Source: Gammaproteobacteria bacterium
GTDB lineage: Bacteria; Pseudomonadota; Gammaproteobacteria; Burkholderiales; Rhodocyclaceae
Direction of reading: 5' to 3'
Length of the DNA: 64,000 bases
Assembly: GCA_018825305.1 (NCBI GenBank)
Contig: JAHJEO010000019.1
Location: forward strand, 51,606 to 115,605
A model generated the notes under the pieces. That model was not told the origin of the DNA, searched no databases, and saw nothing but the letters and a program-made list of their open reading frames with translations. The position numbers and the translations under genes were made by a program. Below, one piece after another: positions 57,313-64,000 of the stretch. Each line of letters begins with the position of its first letter. Positions within the stretch are counted from its first letter, which is position 1.

Positions 57313-58524
57313 ATGAGTGTTGCCGTCGCACCGCTCACGCCGGAGCGCGAACGCATCCTGCTGCTGACGCTGGCCGGCATCCAGTTCGCGCACATCGTGG
57401 ATTTCATGGTGATGATGCCGCTGGGGCCGATCCTGATGCGCGAACTCACGGTGGGAACGCGCGAATTCGGCCTGCTGGTCTCGGCCTACACCTTCACCGC
57501 CGCGGTCTCGGGCGTGCTGGTCGCCAGTTTCATCGACCGTTTCGAGCGCAAGCGCCTGCTGCTGGCGGTGCTGGCGCTGTTCGCCGTGGCGACGCTGGCC
57601 TGTGCCCTCGCCCCGGGCTTCACGACGCTGCTGCTGGCGCGCGCGGCGGCCGGCGCCTTCGGCGGCGTGCTCGGTGCGATGGTGCAAACCATGGTCGGCG
57701 ACCTGATTCCCTTCGAGCGGCGCGGCCGCGCCAGCGGCAGCATCATGGCGGCGTTTTCCTTCGCCACCGTGGCCGGAGTGCCGGCCTCGCTCTATCTCGC
57801 CAACCACCTCGGCTGGCGTTCGCCCTTCGTCCTGGTGGCCCTGATTTCCTGCGGCTTCCTCGCCATCGCCTGGCGCCTGCTGCCGGTGCTGCGCGGCCAT
57901 ATTGCCGCCACCGACACCCCCGCCCACCCGCTGGCCGCCATGGCGGCCGTGCTGCGCGACGCCAACCATCTGCGGGCGCTGGCTTTCCTGTCCCTCGTGG
58001 TTTTCGCCAGCTTCATGGTGATTCCCTATATCACCATCCATATCGTCGGCACCGTGCGCGTGGCGCAAGACGATATCCCGCTGATCTATCTTTGCGGCGG
58101 CGTCGCCTCGTTCTTTTCGGCGCGCTGGATCGGGCGGCTGGCCGATCGCCACGGCAAGGTTCGCGTCTATCGCTGCGTCGCCGCCGGTTCGATCCTGCCG
58201 TTGCTGCTCATCACCCATCTCGGGCCGGCGCCGCTGCCCGCGGTGCTGGCCGTGACCACGCTGTTTTTCATGCTGGTGCCGGGGCGCATGGTGCCGGCCA
58301 TGGCGATCGTCACCTCGGCCGCACAACCGAAGCTGCGCGGCACCTTCCTGGCGATCAACGCCGCCACCCTGCAATTCACCTCGGGCATGGCCGCCGTCGT
58401 CGGCGGCCTCATCATCACCACCGATGCCGCCGGCGCGATTGCGCGCTACGACTGGAGCGGCTACCTGGCGACCGCCATCACGCTGCTTGCCATGCTTGCT
58501 GTCGGTCGCATCCGCATGCAGTGA
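57313..58524 (+). CDS. Major facilitator superfamily transporter
   Basis: 403-residue MFS protein with about twelve membrane helices. It resembles the drug/arabinose-efflux type (LTVGTREFGLLVSAYTFTAA; RFERKRLLLAVLALFAVAT). GRLADRHGKVRVYR is the A-like loop between halves. Substrate is not deducible. ATG 57313 is 18 bases after a dispersed 24-base element that fills much of the 76-base gap from tamB. Confidence 0.88.
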   Translation: MSVAVAPLTPERERILLLTLAGIQFAHIVDFMVMMPLGPILMRELTVGTREFGLLVSAYTFTAAVSGVLVASFIDRFERKRLLLAVLALFAVATLACALAPGFTTLLLARAAAGAFGGVLGAMVQTMVGDLIPFERRGRASGSIMAAFSFATVAGVPASLYLANHLGWRSPFVLVALISCGFLAIAWRLLPVLRGHIAATDTPAHPLAAMAAVLRDANHLRALAFLSLVVFASFMVIPYITIHIVGTVRVAQDDIPLIYLCGGVASFFSARWIGRLADRHGKVRVYRCVAAGSILPLLLITHLGPAPLPAVLAVTTLFFMLVPGRMVPAMAIVTSAAQPKLRGTFLAINAATLQFTSGMAAVVGGLIITTDAAGAIARYDWSGYLATAITLLAMLAVGRIRMQ

Positions 58525-58533
58525 CGGCCCCGG

Positions 58534-58968
58534 CTAGTTCTTCGGCGCCTCGGCAGCCAGCAGTTCCAGCATCTGGGTGACGATTTCCGGCTCGATGTCG
58601 ATGCCGGCGTCGAGGCCCGGATTCACCGTGATGGCGAAACCGGCATCCACCCGCTCCAGGATCCACGAGAACTCGACCAGCAGGCCACCGCTGAATCCCG
58701 GCATTTCATCAAGGAAACTGCGAGCGCGCTCGGGATTGGTAAACATCACCAGGATGTTGAGGCCGTCCTCGTCCTGAATGACCAGCGGCGTCGCCTTGGT
58801 GGTGCGCTGAAAGCCCTTGATGCCGCTGTCCGGCTCGTCGCGAACCGGGATGAAAACCTGCTCGGCCATCATGGCGCGCATGAAGTCTTCGCTGGACAAC
58901 TCGCCACCCATGGCGGCGATCAGCATCTCTTCCAGTTTGTTTTTTGGCTCGAATACTTCTTGTTGCAT
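58534..58968 (-). CDS. SseB-like protein
   Basis: 144-residue protein with an SseB N-terminal-type domain (FEPKNKLEEMLIAAMGGELS; MRAMMAEQVFIPVRDEP; DGLNILVMFTNPERARSFL). E. coli SseB modulates serine sensitivity and rhodanese activity; the true function is unclear. It converges on the MFS gene with a nine-base gap. The 230 bases upstream of it contain no gene that I can support. Confidence 0.75.
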   Translation of the reverse strand: MQQEVFEPKNKLEEMLIAAMGGELSSEDFMRAMMAEQVFIPVRDEPDSGIKGFQRTTKATPLVIQDEDGLNILVMFTNPERARSFLDEMPGFSGGLLVEFSWILERVDAGFAITVNPGLDAGIDIEPEIVTQMLELLAAEAPKN

Positions 58969-59198
58969 GGTTATTTCCCGAAATTGTTGTGGCGACGGCG
59001 CTTGTGCACTGACACATTGCGTCTACGCCCTCGATATCAATAGCAGTCCGTGTATTTCCAGTCGGCGTGGCTACCGTGGTGGCGAACAAAACGACCACGA
59101 TGGTGCCGAGAAAGTTCTTGCCATGGAGTCCGCCTTTTCACGTATCCATGAAGCTTGCGTACTTTACCCGCAGATGCGCCGGTTCCCCGCCGACTCGC

Positions 59199-59720
59199 TC
59201 ATTTTCGCAGCACCGTCAGGTCGGCGATGACCTCATCGACATGCTTGCTCGCATCGACCTTGAGATAGGCCTTGGCCACGCGGCCGTCGGGATCGATGAG
59301 GAAGGTGTAGCGCTTGGCGAACTTGAAGATGCCGAAATCCGACAAGGCGCCATAGCGGCGCGCGACAGCGCCATCCGTGTCCGCCAGCAGCGGAAATGAC
59401 AGTTGGTGCTTGTCAGCAAAAGCCTGATGCGAGGCGCCGTCGTCCAGGCTGACGCCGACCACCTGGGCCTTGAGATCGTCCAGTTGGCGCTGCCGGTCTC
59501 GAAAACCTTGCGCCTCGGCAGTGCAGCCGGGCGTGTCGTCCTTGGGATAGAAATAGAGGATTAGCCACCGGCCGCGCCAGTCGGCGAGCCGATGCACCTT
59601 GCCGCGAGCATCGGGCAGGACGAATTCCGGCGCCACCGACCCTGCCACCGGCGGCACGTCGGCCCGGGCGCCGCCGGCCAGCAGCAGTCCCAGGGCCGCC
59701 ATCCACGCACGTATCTTCAT
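59199..59720 (-). CDS. Exported thiol peroxidase of the AhpC/Bcp type
   Basis: 173-residue peroxiredoxin with an N-terminal signal peptide (to about residue 20, ARA). The peroxidatic Cys66 sits in YPKDDTPGCTAEAQGFRD. It is the only cysteine visible after the signal region, so it should be a 1-Cys enzyme needing an outside reductant. KRYTFLIDPDGRVAKAYL is the Bcp-like C-terminal motif. ATG 59720 is chosen since GGGAG lies eight bases upstream. It is divergent from dsbB, which fits a periplasmic thiol context. Confidence 0.88.
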   Translation of the reverse strand: MKIRAWMAALGLLLAGGARADVPPVAGSVAPEFVLPDARGKVHRLADWRGRWLILYFYPKDDTPGCTAEAQGFRDRQRQLDDLKAQVVGVSLDDGASHQAFADKHQLSFPLLADTDGAVARRYGALSDFGIFKFAKRYTFLIDPDGRVAKAYLKVDASKHVDEVIADLTVLRK

Positions 59721-59833
59721 TGCCATTGCTCCCTTTCCTCTCGCCGGGCAAGCAGCCCGTTGCCCATCATGGGACCATCCGACCCACGGGGACTATAAAT
59801 GTTCCTGTCGCCGGCAATCGGTATCATTGGCCG

Positions 59834-60352
59834 ATGAACCTCAGAAACATTGTCGACAATCGGCAAACACCATTCGCCGTGGCATTGGCCTTAAGCCTGT
59901 CGCTGGTCGGCGGCGGAGTGCTGCTGGCGGAATTGTTGCGTCTGGCGGCATGTCCGTTGTGCGTCATCCAGCGCATGCTCTATCTGTCGATCGCCGTGAC
60001 GGCCGGCATCGGCCTGCTCGTAACCGCGCGCCCCCTCGGACGTACTCTCGCCGCACTGGCCATGACCGGCATTGCCGCTGCCGGAGCCGGCGTCGCCGGC
60101 TACCAGGTATGGATCCAGCGCTTCGCGCCGACGACCACATGCGGATCCGACATGCCCTGGTGGGAACAGTTGGTCGAATGGGCCGCGCAATTTTCGCCGC
60201 TGCTGTTCCGGCCCAATGGCCTGTGCTCCGATCCGGCATGGAAGCTGCTGGGCCTGTCGATCGCCGAATGGTCGCTGCTGTGTTTTACCTTCCTTCTGTT
60301 GCTGGGCCTGCATGTCCTGTATCACGGCAGGCGCAGGCCGCAGCACAGGTAG
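59834..60352 (+). CDS. dsbB: Disulfide bond formation protein DsbB
   Basis: Inner-membrane quinone-linked oxidase of DsbA. The 172-residue protein has four membrane helices, the first cysteine pair Cys40/Cys43 (ACPLCVIQRM) and the second periplasmic pair Cys103/Cys131 (TTTCGSD and NGLCSDP). Start ATG 59834 follows the frame open from upstream; the preceding residues are out of family. No dsbA lies nearby. Confidence 0.93.
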   Translation: MNLRNIVDNRQTPFAVALALSLSLVGGGVLLAELLRLAACPLCVIQRMLYLSIAVTAGIGLLVTARPLGRTLAALAMTGIAAAGAGVAGYQVWIQRFAPTTTCGSDMPWWEQLVEWAAQFSPLLFRPNGLCSDPAWKLLGLSIAEWSLLCFTFLLLLGLHVLYHGRRRPQHR

Positions 60353-60608
60353 CGATATCGCGGCACGCTCGACATACGCCATGGGCCACACGCTGGAGTT
60401 GCGGACCCATCGCCGATGGGCGTAGGGTGAGCGGCCCAGGCCGAAGCGCTCCAGGCGCCGGCCAGGCTGAGGGCAACCAGTACCAGCCAGACGAGGTCGC
60501 CGACGGGTTCGCGACTCAAGGTCCGACCCAGACATAGAGCGCCGGGACCCGGCCTTGTCGCGCCTCAAGCCCCCTTAGAATGCCGGCTCAGCCTCCGGCA
60601 ACTCCATC

Positions 60609-61547
60609 GTGTCCAGTTTTCTCCATCACTTCTCGCTCGCCAGTCCGCTGTTTGTCCTCGTGTTGATCGGCTACGGCGTGGCGCGCTCCGGCCGCTGGCC
60701 GCTTTCGGCATCGGACGCGCTGGCGCGCTTTGCCTATACCGTCGCCATGCCGGCCATGCTGTTTCGCATGATGAGCGACTTCTCGAAAATGCCGCCGGTC
60801 GACTTCCGCCTCCTGCTGGCCTTCTTCGGCGGCTGCCTGATCGTTTTCATCATCGGCCGCGCCGTCGCCGCGAGCGTGTTTCGCCTCGACGGCACGGCGC
60901 AATCCGTATTCGCCCTCGGCGGCGTGTTTTCCAACAACGTCATGCTCGGCGTGGCGATCGCCAAGACCACGCTGGGCGATGCCGCCCTGCCAGCTGTCTC
61001 GATGGTCATCGTCTTCAACGCCCTGATCCTGTGGACCCTGGTCACGCTGTCGGTGGAATGGGCGCGCCACGGCGAACTCTCGCTGCGCGGCTTCGGCAAG
61101 ACGGCGCGCGGCGTGCTGACCAACCCCATCGTCGCCTCGATACTGGCGGGCACCGCCTGGGGTTTCGTCGGCGTGCCGCTGCCGCTTTTCGCCGACGCGC
61201 CGCTGGCCATGCTCGGCCAGGCCGCCGTGCCGCTCTCGCTGGTCGCGCTCGGCATGAGCCTCGCCGAGTACCGCATCCGCGACGGCCTGACCCAGAGCCT
61301 CGCCATCAGCGCCATCAAGCTCGCGGTCCAGCCCCTCGTCGTCTGGCTGCTCGCGCGGGCGCTGGGCCTGCCGCCGCTGGAAACACAGGCGGTGACACTG
61401 CTCGCTTCGCTGGCGATGGGGGTCAATGTCTACATGATGTCGCAGCAGTTCCGCACCATGCAGGGCCCGGTCGCCGCCGGTCTGGTGATCACCACCCTGC
61501 TCTCGGCCTTCACCACGCCGCTGGTGCTGACACTGGTCGCGGGCTAG
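60609..61547 (+). CDS. AEC (auxin efflux carrier) family transporter
   Basis: 312-residue membrane protein with about ten helices. The AEC family pattern is seen in MFRMMSDFSKMPPVDFRLLL, ALGGVFSNNVMLGVAIAKTT and LSLVALGMSLAEYRIRDG. Family members export small carboxylates or amino-acid-like compounds such as malonate or malate; the substrate here is unknown. The start is GTG 60609. The 256 bases upstream hold no supported feature. Confidence 0.85.
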   Translation: MSSFLHHFSLASPLFVLVLIGYGVARSGRWPLSASDALARFAYTVAMPAMLFRMMSDFSKMPPVDFRLLLAFFGGCLIVFIIGRAVAASVFRLDGTAQSVFALGGVFSNNVMLGVAIAKTTLGDAALPAVSMVIVFNALILWTLVTLSVEWARHGELSLRGFGKTARGVLTNPIVASILAGTAWGFVGVPLPLFADAPLAMLGQAAVPLSLVALGMSLAEYRIRDGLTQSLAISAIKLAVQPLVVWLLARALGLPPLETQAVTLLASLAMGVNVYMMSQQFRTMQGPVAAGLVITTLLSAFTTPLVLTLVAG

Positions 61548-61603
61548 TGTAGTGTTGCGTTGACGACCGTCGATCCAGAAACGCGGCGTCGGGAGAATCC
61601 GGC

Positions 61604-62962
61604 ATGAAAATACTACAAGCAGGTTGGCTGGCAGTGATGGCAATCGCGCCGATCGCCGCAGCCCAGCATCCGCACATGCCGCCCGGCGGCTTGCCATACA
61701 CACCCAACCTGCCCGTGAACCCCGGGATGCCGGCGTTTTCGTATCAGGATCTTCCGCCGCTCCAGCCCGATATCGGTGCCGCCGCCAAATCCATGCCCGC
61801 CGGCGAGTTCGCCAGCCCGCTGCTGGCGCACAGTTCCGCCCCGATGCCGCCGCTGTTTCCCAAGGGCGCGCCGATTCCACCCGACCGCACCACCGCGCCC
61901 CCGGCCAGCATCGCCCTGAAGGTCGTGGAAGACCGCATCCGCCTGACCGAGCAGACCGCCCCGCCCAAGAAATTGTCCGGGGTGGAAGTGGCCATCGCCA
62001 AGGGTGGTTATCTGGTCACCCGCAAATACGAGGATTACAGCGCAACGCTATCCGACGGACGGCCGGCCTACCTGTGGGAAATGACCACGTTCGTCAGCGA
62101 AGACGAGGTACGCGTGAAAACGCCGGTCGACAGCCGGCCGCCCGAGAAACCGGCCACCCAGCCGCTCACGCCCCCAGCGGCAAGACCCGCCGTCGCCGAC
62201 AAGGACACGCGGCCCCCAATTCCAACACCACCCAAGCCACCGCAACCGTTACAGGACAAGCCGCCAACCAAACCATCGCCCGGCGACGCCAAGACGCTGC
62301 TCGGGCTCGACGAGATCAAGTTCAAGCAACCCGTCACGGTCGAGCCCGTGCCCATCAAGCCGGCCGAATTCCGCGACATCAATGATCCGAAAGCCCTCGA
62401 GCAGCGCCTGCGTGAAATCTCGGCATCGTTCGACGGCACGGTCATCCACGACCGTTTCTCCGATGAAAGCGTGGCGATGATGGAGGAAGTCATGGCGGCA
62501 GCGGGCAAGGCCGGGCTCGACACGGGGCTGGCAGTGGGTTCCTTTGTGCCGGTCGCCGGCACCGTCATCATGGCCGGCCAGACCTTTGCCCAGCAATACC
62601 AGAAGACGCGCGACACGCTTCTCAAGGCCGGCATCGATCCCGACATCGCGCATCAGAAGGCATTGCTGCAGGCCACCGCCGTCACCGGCGTCGCCATCGG
62701 CGTCGACCTCGCCACGGGATCGGTGGCCGGCAAGCTGAAGACCTTCATTCGCAATCCGCTCGTCGAAAGTGCGCTGCGCGACAAGAAGTGGCGCGATGAA
62801 AGCGCCAGGCACCTGGGGCAGGCTGTGGATATCGGCGTCGACCTGGCTTTGACCGCAGGCAAGAGCATCCTGCAGGAAGCCGCAGCCGGTGGACAATCCG
62901 GTTCGCAGCCGCTGGCCGCATTCGGAGATGATCGCAATGGCATGGTCTTCCTCGTTCAGTAG
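61604..62962 (+). CDS. Exported proline-rich protein of unknown function
   Basis: 452-residue protein I do not recognise. A signal peptide (MKILQAGWLAVMAIAPIAAA) is followed by a Pro-rich region (residues 25-100). A small domain (VVEDRIRLTEQTAPPKKLSG; YLVTRKYEDYSATLSDGRPA) precedes a second Pro/Lys-rich linker (about 190-240). A helical C-terminal half contains glycine-rich hydrophobic stretches (GLDTGLAVGSFVPVAGTVIM; ATAVTGVAIGVDLATGSVAG). It overlaps the next gene by 26 bases, suggesting the two act together in the envelope. Confidence 0.7.
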   Translation: MKILQAGWLAVMAIAPIAAAQHPHMPPGGLPYTPNLPVNPGMPAFSYQDLPPLQPDIGAAAKSMPAGEFASPLLAHSSAPMPPLFPKGAPIPPDRTTAPPASIALKVVEDRIRLTEQTAPPKKLSGVEVAIAKGGYLVTRKYEDYSATLSDGRPAYLWEMTTFVSEDEVRVKTPVDSRPPEKPATQPLTPPAARPAVADKDTRPPIPTPPKPPQPLQDKPPTKPSPGDAKTLLGLDEIKFKQPVTVEPVPIKPAEFRDINDPKALEQRLREISASFDGTVIHDRFSDESVAMMEEVMAAAGKAGLDTGLAVGSFVPVAGTVIMAGQTFAQQYQKTRDTLLKAGIDPDIAHQKALLQATAVTGVAIGVDLATGSVAGKLKTFIRNPLVESALRDKKWRDESARHLGQAVDIGVDLALTAGKSILQEAAAGGQSGSQPLAAFGDDRNGMVFLVQ

Positions 62963-63767
62963 CGCCCTGCTGGCGGCGCTGATGCTGATGGTGCCGCTGT
63001 CGCAGGCGCAGGACGCCACGGCCATTCGCGGCACGGTGGTGGCGCCGTTGCAGGAGGCGCCCGCCGATGTCGTCGCCGCAACCCTGTCGGTCGTGGCGGC
63101 GCTGCGCGGACTGAAGGATCCGGCCAGGTTCAAGCCCGTCGAATTCACCGCCGGGGCCATGAAGAACATCAGCGACCCGCACACCCGCTTCGACGGCTTC
63201 GATGTCGCCGGCTTGTATCTCGGCTACCTGGGACCATCCGCCAGCGGCCAGCCGGGGCGCCGCATCGTCGGCACGCTGGCATTCGTCGATGGCGCCGGCC
63301 GCCGCGCCGAGGAAACCATCGCGCTGGACTATCTCGTCAAGGCCGACGGCTTGCTGGTGCGCGAGGCCGCCGTCGCCCGGCAGGCACCGCTGCGCCCCCG
63401 GGTCGTGCTGTACCGCCTGCCTGCAAGCCGGATGCCGGCCGATTTCCTTGCGCAAATCAAGCCCTTTGGCGAAACCCTCGACTGGCTGGCACGCAATGCC
63501 GTCACCGCTGCAAGCGAAGCAGCAGCCGGCGAACCGTTTTTCGTCTTCGCCGTATCGATGGACCGGCTTGAACACCATGACCGACTGATACTCGATGCCG
63601 ATGGCCGGATCGAGCAAACACTGCTCGACATCGGCGGCTGGCAGATGGTCGTCAGCCGCATCGAACCTGGCGCGGATGCCCCGATGACGCTGCGGGTGAA
63701 CTATCGTTCGGCGCGCCTGGGACGGGTTATCGAGAACCTCGCGACGCTGCCAACCCGGAGACGTTGA
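62937..63767 (+). CDS. Exported protein of unknown function
   Basis: 276-residue protein with a signal peptide ending near SQAQ (ALLAALMLMVPLSQAQ). The mature part has no motif I know; it includes GRRIVGTLAFVDGAGRRAEE, RVVLYRLPASRMPADFLAQI and a likely beta-rich C-terminus. ATG 62937 is preferred because GGAG lies nine bases upstream; ATG 62928 is possible. Its start lies inside the 3' end of the preceding exported-protein gene, so the pair is coupled. Confidence 0.7.
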   Translation: MAWSSSFSSALLAALMLMVPLSQAQDATAIRGTVVAPLQEAPADVVAATLSVVAALRGLKDPARFKPVEFTAGAMKNISDPHTRFDGFDVAGLYLGYLGPSASGQPGRRIVGTLAFVDGAGRRAEETIALDYLVKADGLLVREAAVARQAPLRPRVVLYRLPASRMPADFLAQIKPFGETLDWLARNAVTAASEAAAGEPFFVFAVSMDRLEHHDRLILDADGRIEQTLLDIGGWQMVVSRIEPGADAPMTLRVNYRSARLGRVIENLATLPTRRR

Positions 63768-63780
63768 GCGTCGTCCCGGC

Positions 63781-64000
63781 TAGGGCCTGATCTCATTCAG
63801 GCGACGAGTGCGCCGGGGTGAGTCTGGCCGCAGGGCAAGGCACGACCGACGCCATGTGCTTGCTCCACATCAGGAGGGAGTAACGCCGCCATGCGGCCAG
63901 ACTCGCCCCGTCCCTTCGGGTTGTCGCCCAATGCGGCGTCCGCTTTGTCGCTCGGCTCGCCAAGGGAACGGCCATTGCCTTCGCCTCGCTTCGTGCGGCC
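63781..64000 (+). repeat. Intergenic mosaic repeat, copy 2 (runs past the window)
   Basis: It begins TAGGGCCTGATCTCATTCAG (63781-63800), matching the start of copy 1 at 24106 with one change. After about 100 unshared bases comes a 96-base block (63905-64000) that is the reverse complement of 24157-24252 with about three mismatches. The right end lies outside the window. GTCTGGCCGCA and TGCGGCCAGAC inside the unshared part form another inverted repeat. No coding capacity is evident. Confidence 0.85.

Noticed and set aside
60322..60519. 65-residue minus-strand frame with a hydrophobic segment next to dsbB
   Set aside because: Overlaps the dsbB 3' end, lacks a clear ribosome-binding site and its second half has no protein-like character.

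Overview
The window is a continuous, GC-rich, gene-dense stretch of chromosome from a betaproteobacterium. A Rhodocyclales-like organism is my best guess, but this is inference from gene content and order: EF-P with an arginine at position 32 next to its EarP rhamnosyltransferase, the lepA-lepB-DUF4845-rnc-era-recO-pdxJ-acpS order, uvrC-pgsA followed by tRNA-Gly/Cys/Leu, and a large sdh-gltA-odh-lpd cluster. I see no plasmid, prophage, complete insertion sequence, rRNA or CRISPR array.

Layout. 1-6.8 kb: translation, secretion, RNA processing and cofactor operon (lepA 3' part, lepB, DUF4845, rnc, era, recO, pdxJ, acpS, nagZ), most junctions overlapping by a few bases. 6.9-12.3 kb: efp and earP on the minus strand, a divergent uracil-DNA glycosylase, then uvrC, pgsA and three tRNA genes behind a consensus promoter. 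12.3-17.2 kb: DUF1178 protein, then a minus-strand run mltG-tmk-holB-tatD-ankyrin protein. 17.3-22.4 kb: ygfZ, an NRDE protein, selO, a TIGR02647 protein, an L,D-transpeptidase/GNAT fusion and tadA. 22.5-30.7 kb: signalling genes, namely a MerR-HTH/class III cyclase with its own operator array, a PhnD-like binding protein paired with a GGDEF/EAL protein, a sensor without an output domain, and zapE. 30.8-47.1 kb: central metabolism. The minus strand carries sdhC-D-A-B-sdhE-gltA-odhA-odhB-lpdA; a HutC-type GntR regulator stands between it and the divergent mdh, a CoA-ester lyase gene and acnB. 47.1-51.3 kb: an orphan ParD-type antitoxin and a large PPi-type PEP carboxykinase gene. 51.5-57.2 kb: a small membrane protein coupled to tamA-tamB. 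57.3-63.8 kb: MFS transporter, SseB-like protein, secreted peroxiredoxin, dsbB, AEC transporter and two exported proteins of unknown function.

How the genes work together: 30.8-51.3 kb holds most of the TCA cycle plus an enzyme joining PEP and oxaloacetate. The tmk/holB/uvrC/udg/recO genes serve DNA synthesis and repair. tamAB, mltG, nagZ, lepB and dsbB serve the envelope.

The most striking signal is not a gene. A 24-base element, GCCGT + 3 variable bases + GCCAGCGCCGACTTTT, occurs ten times in 64 kb. It lies on both strands, in coding sequence (read in four different frames) and between genes, with at most one mismatch at the 21 fixed positions. It behaves as a DNA-level dispersed signal, comparable in style to uptake or chromosome-maintenance sequences, and I do not recognise it as a described element. 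A second, 96-base intergenic repeat occurs twice in opposite orientation, and several hairpin repeats are also present.
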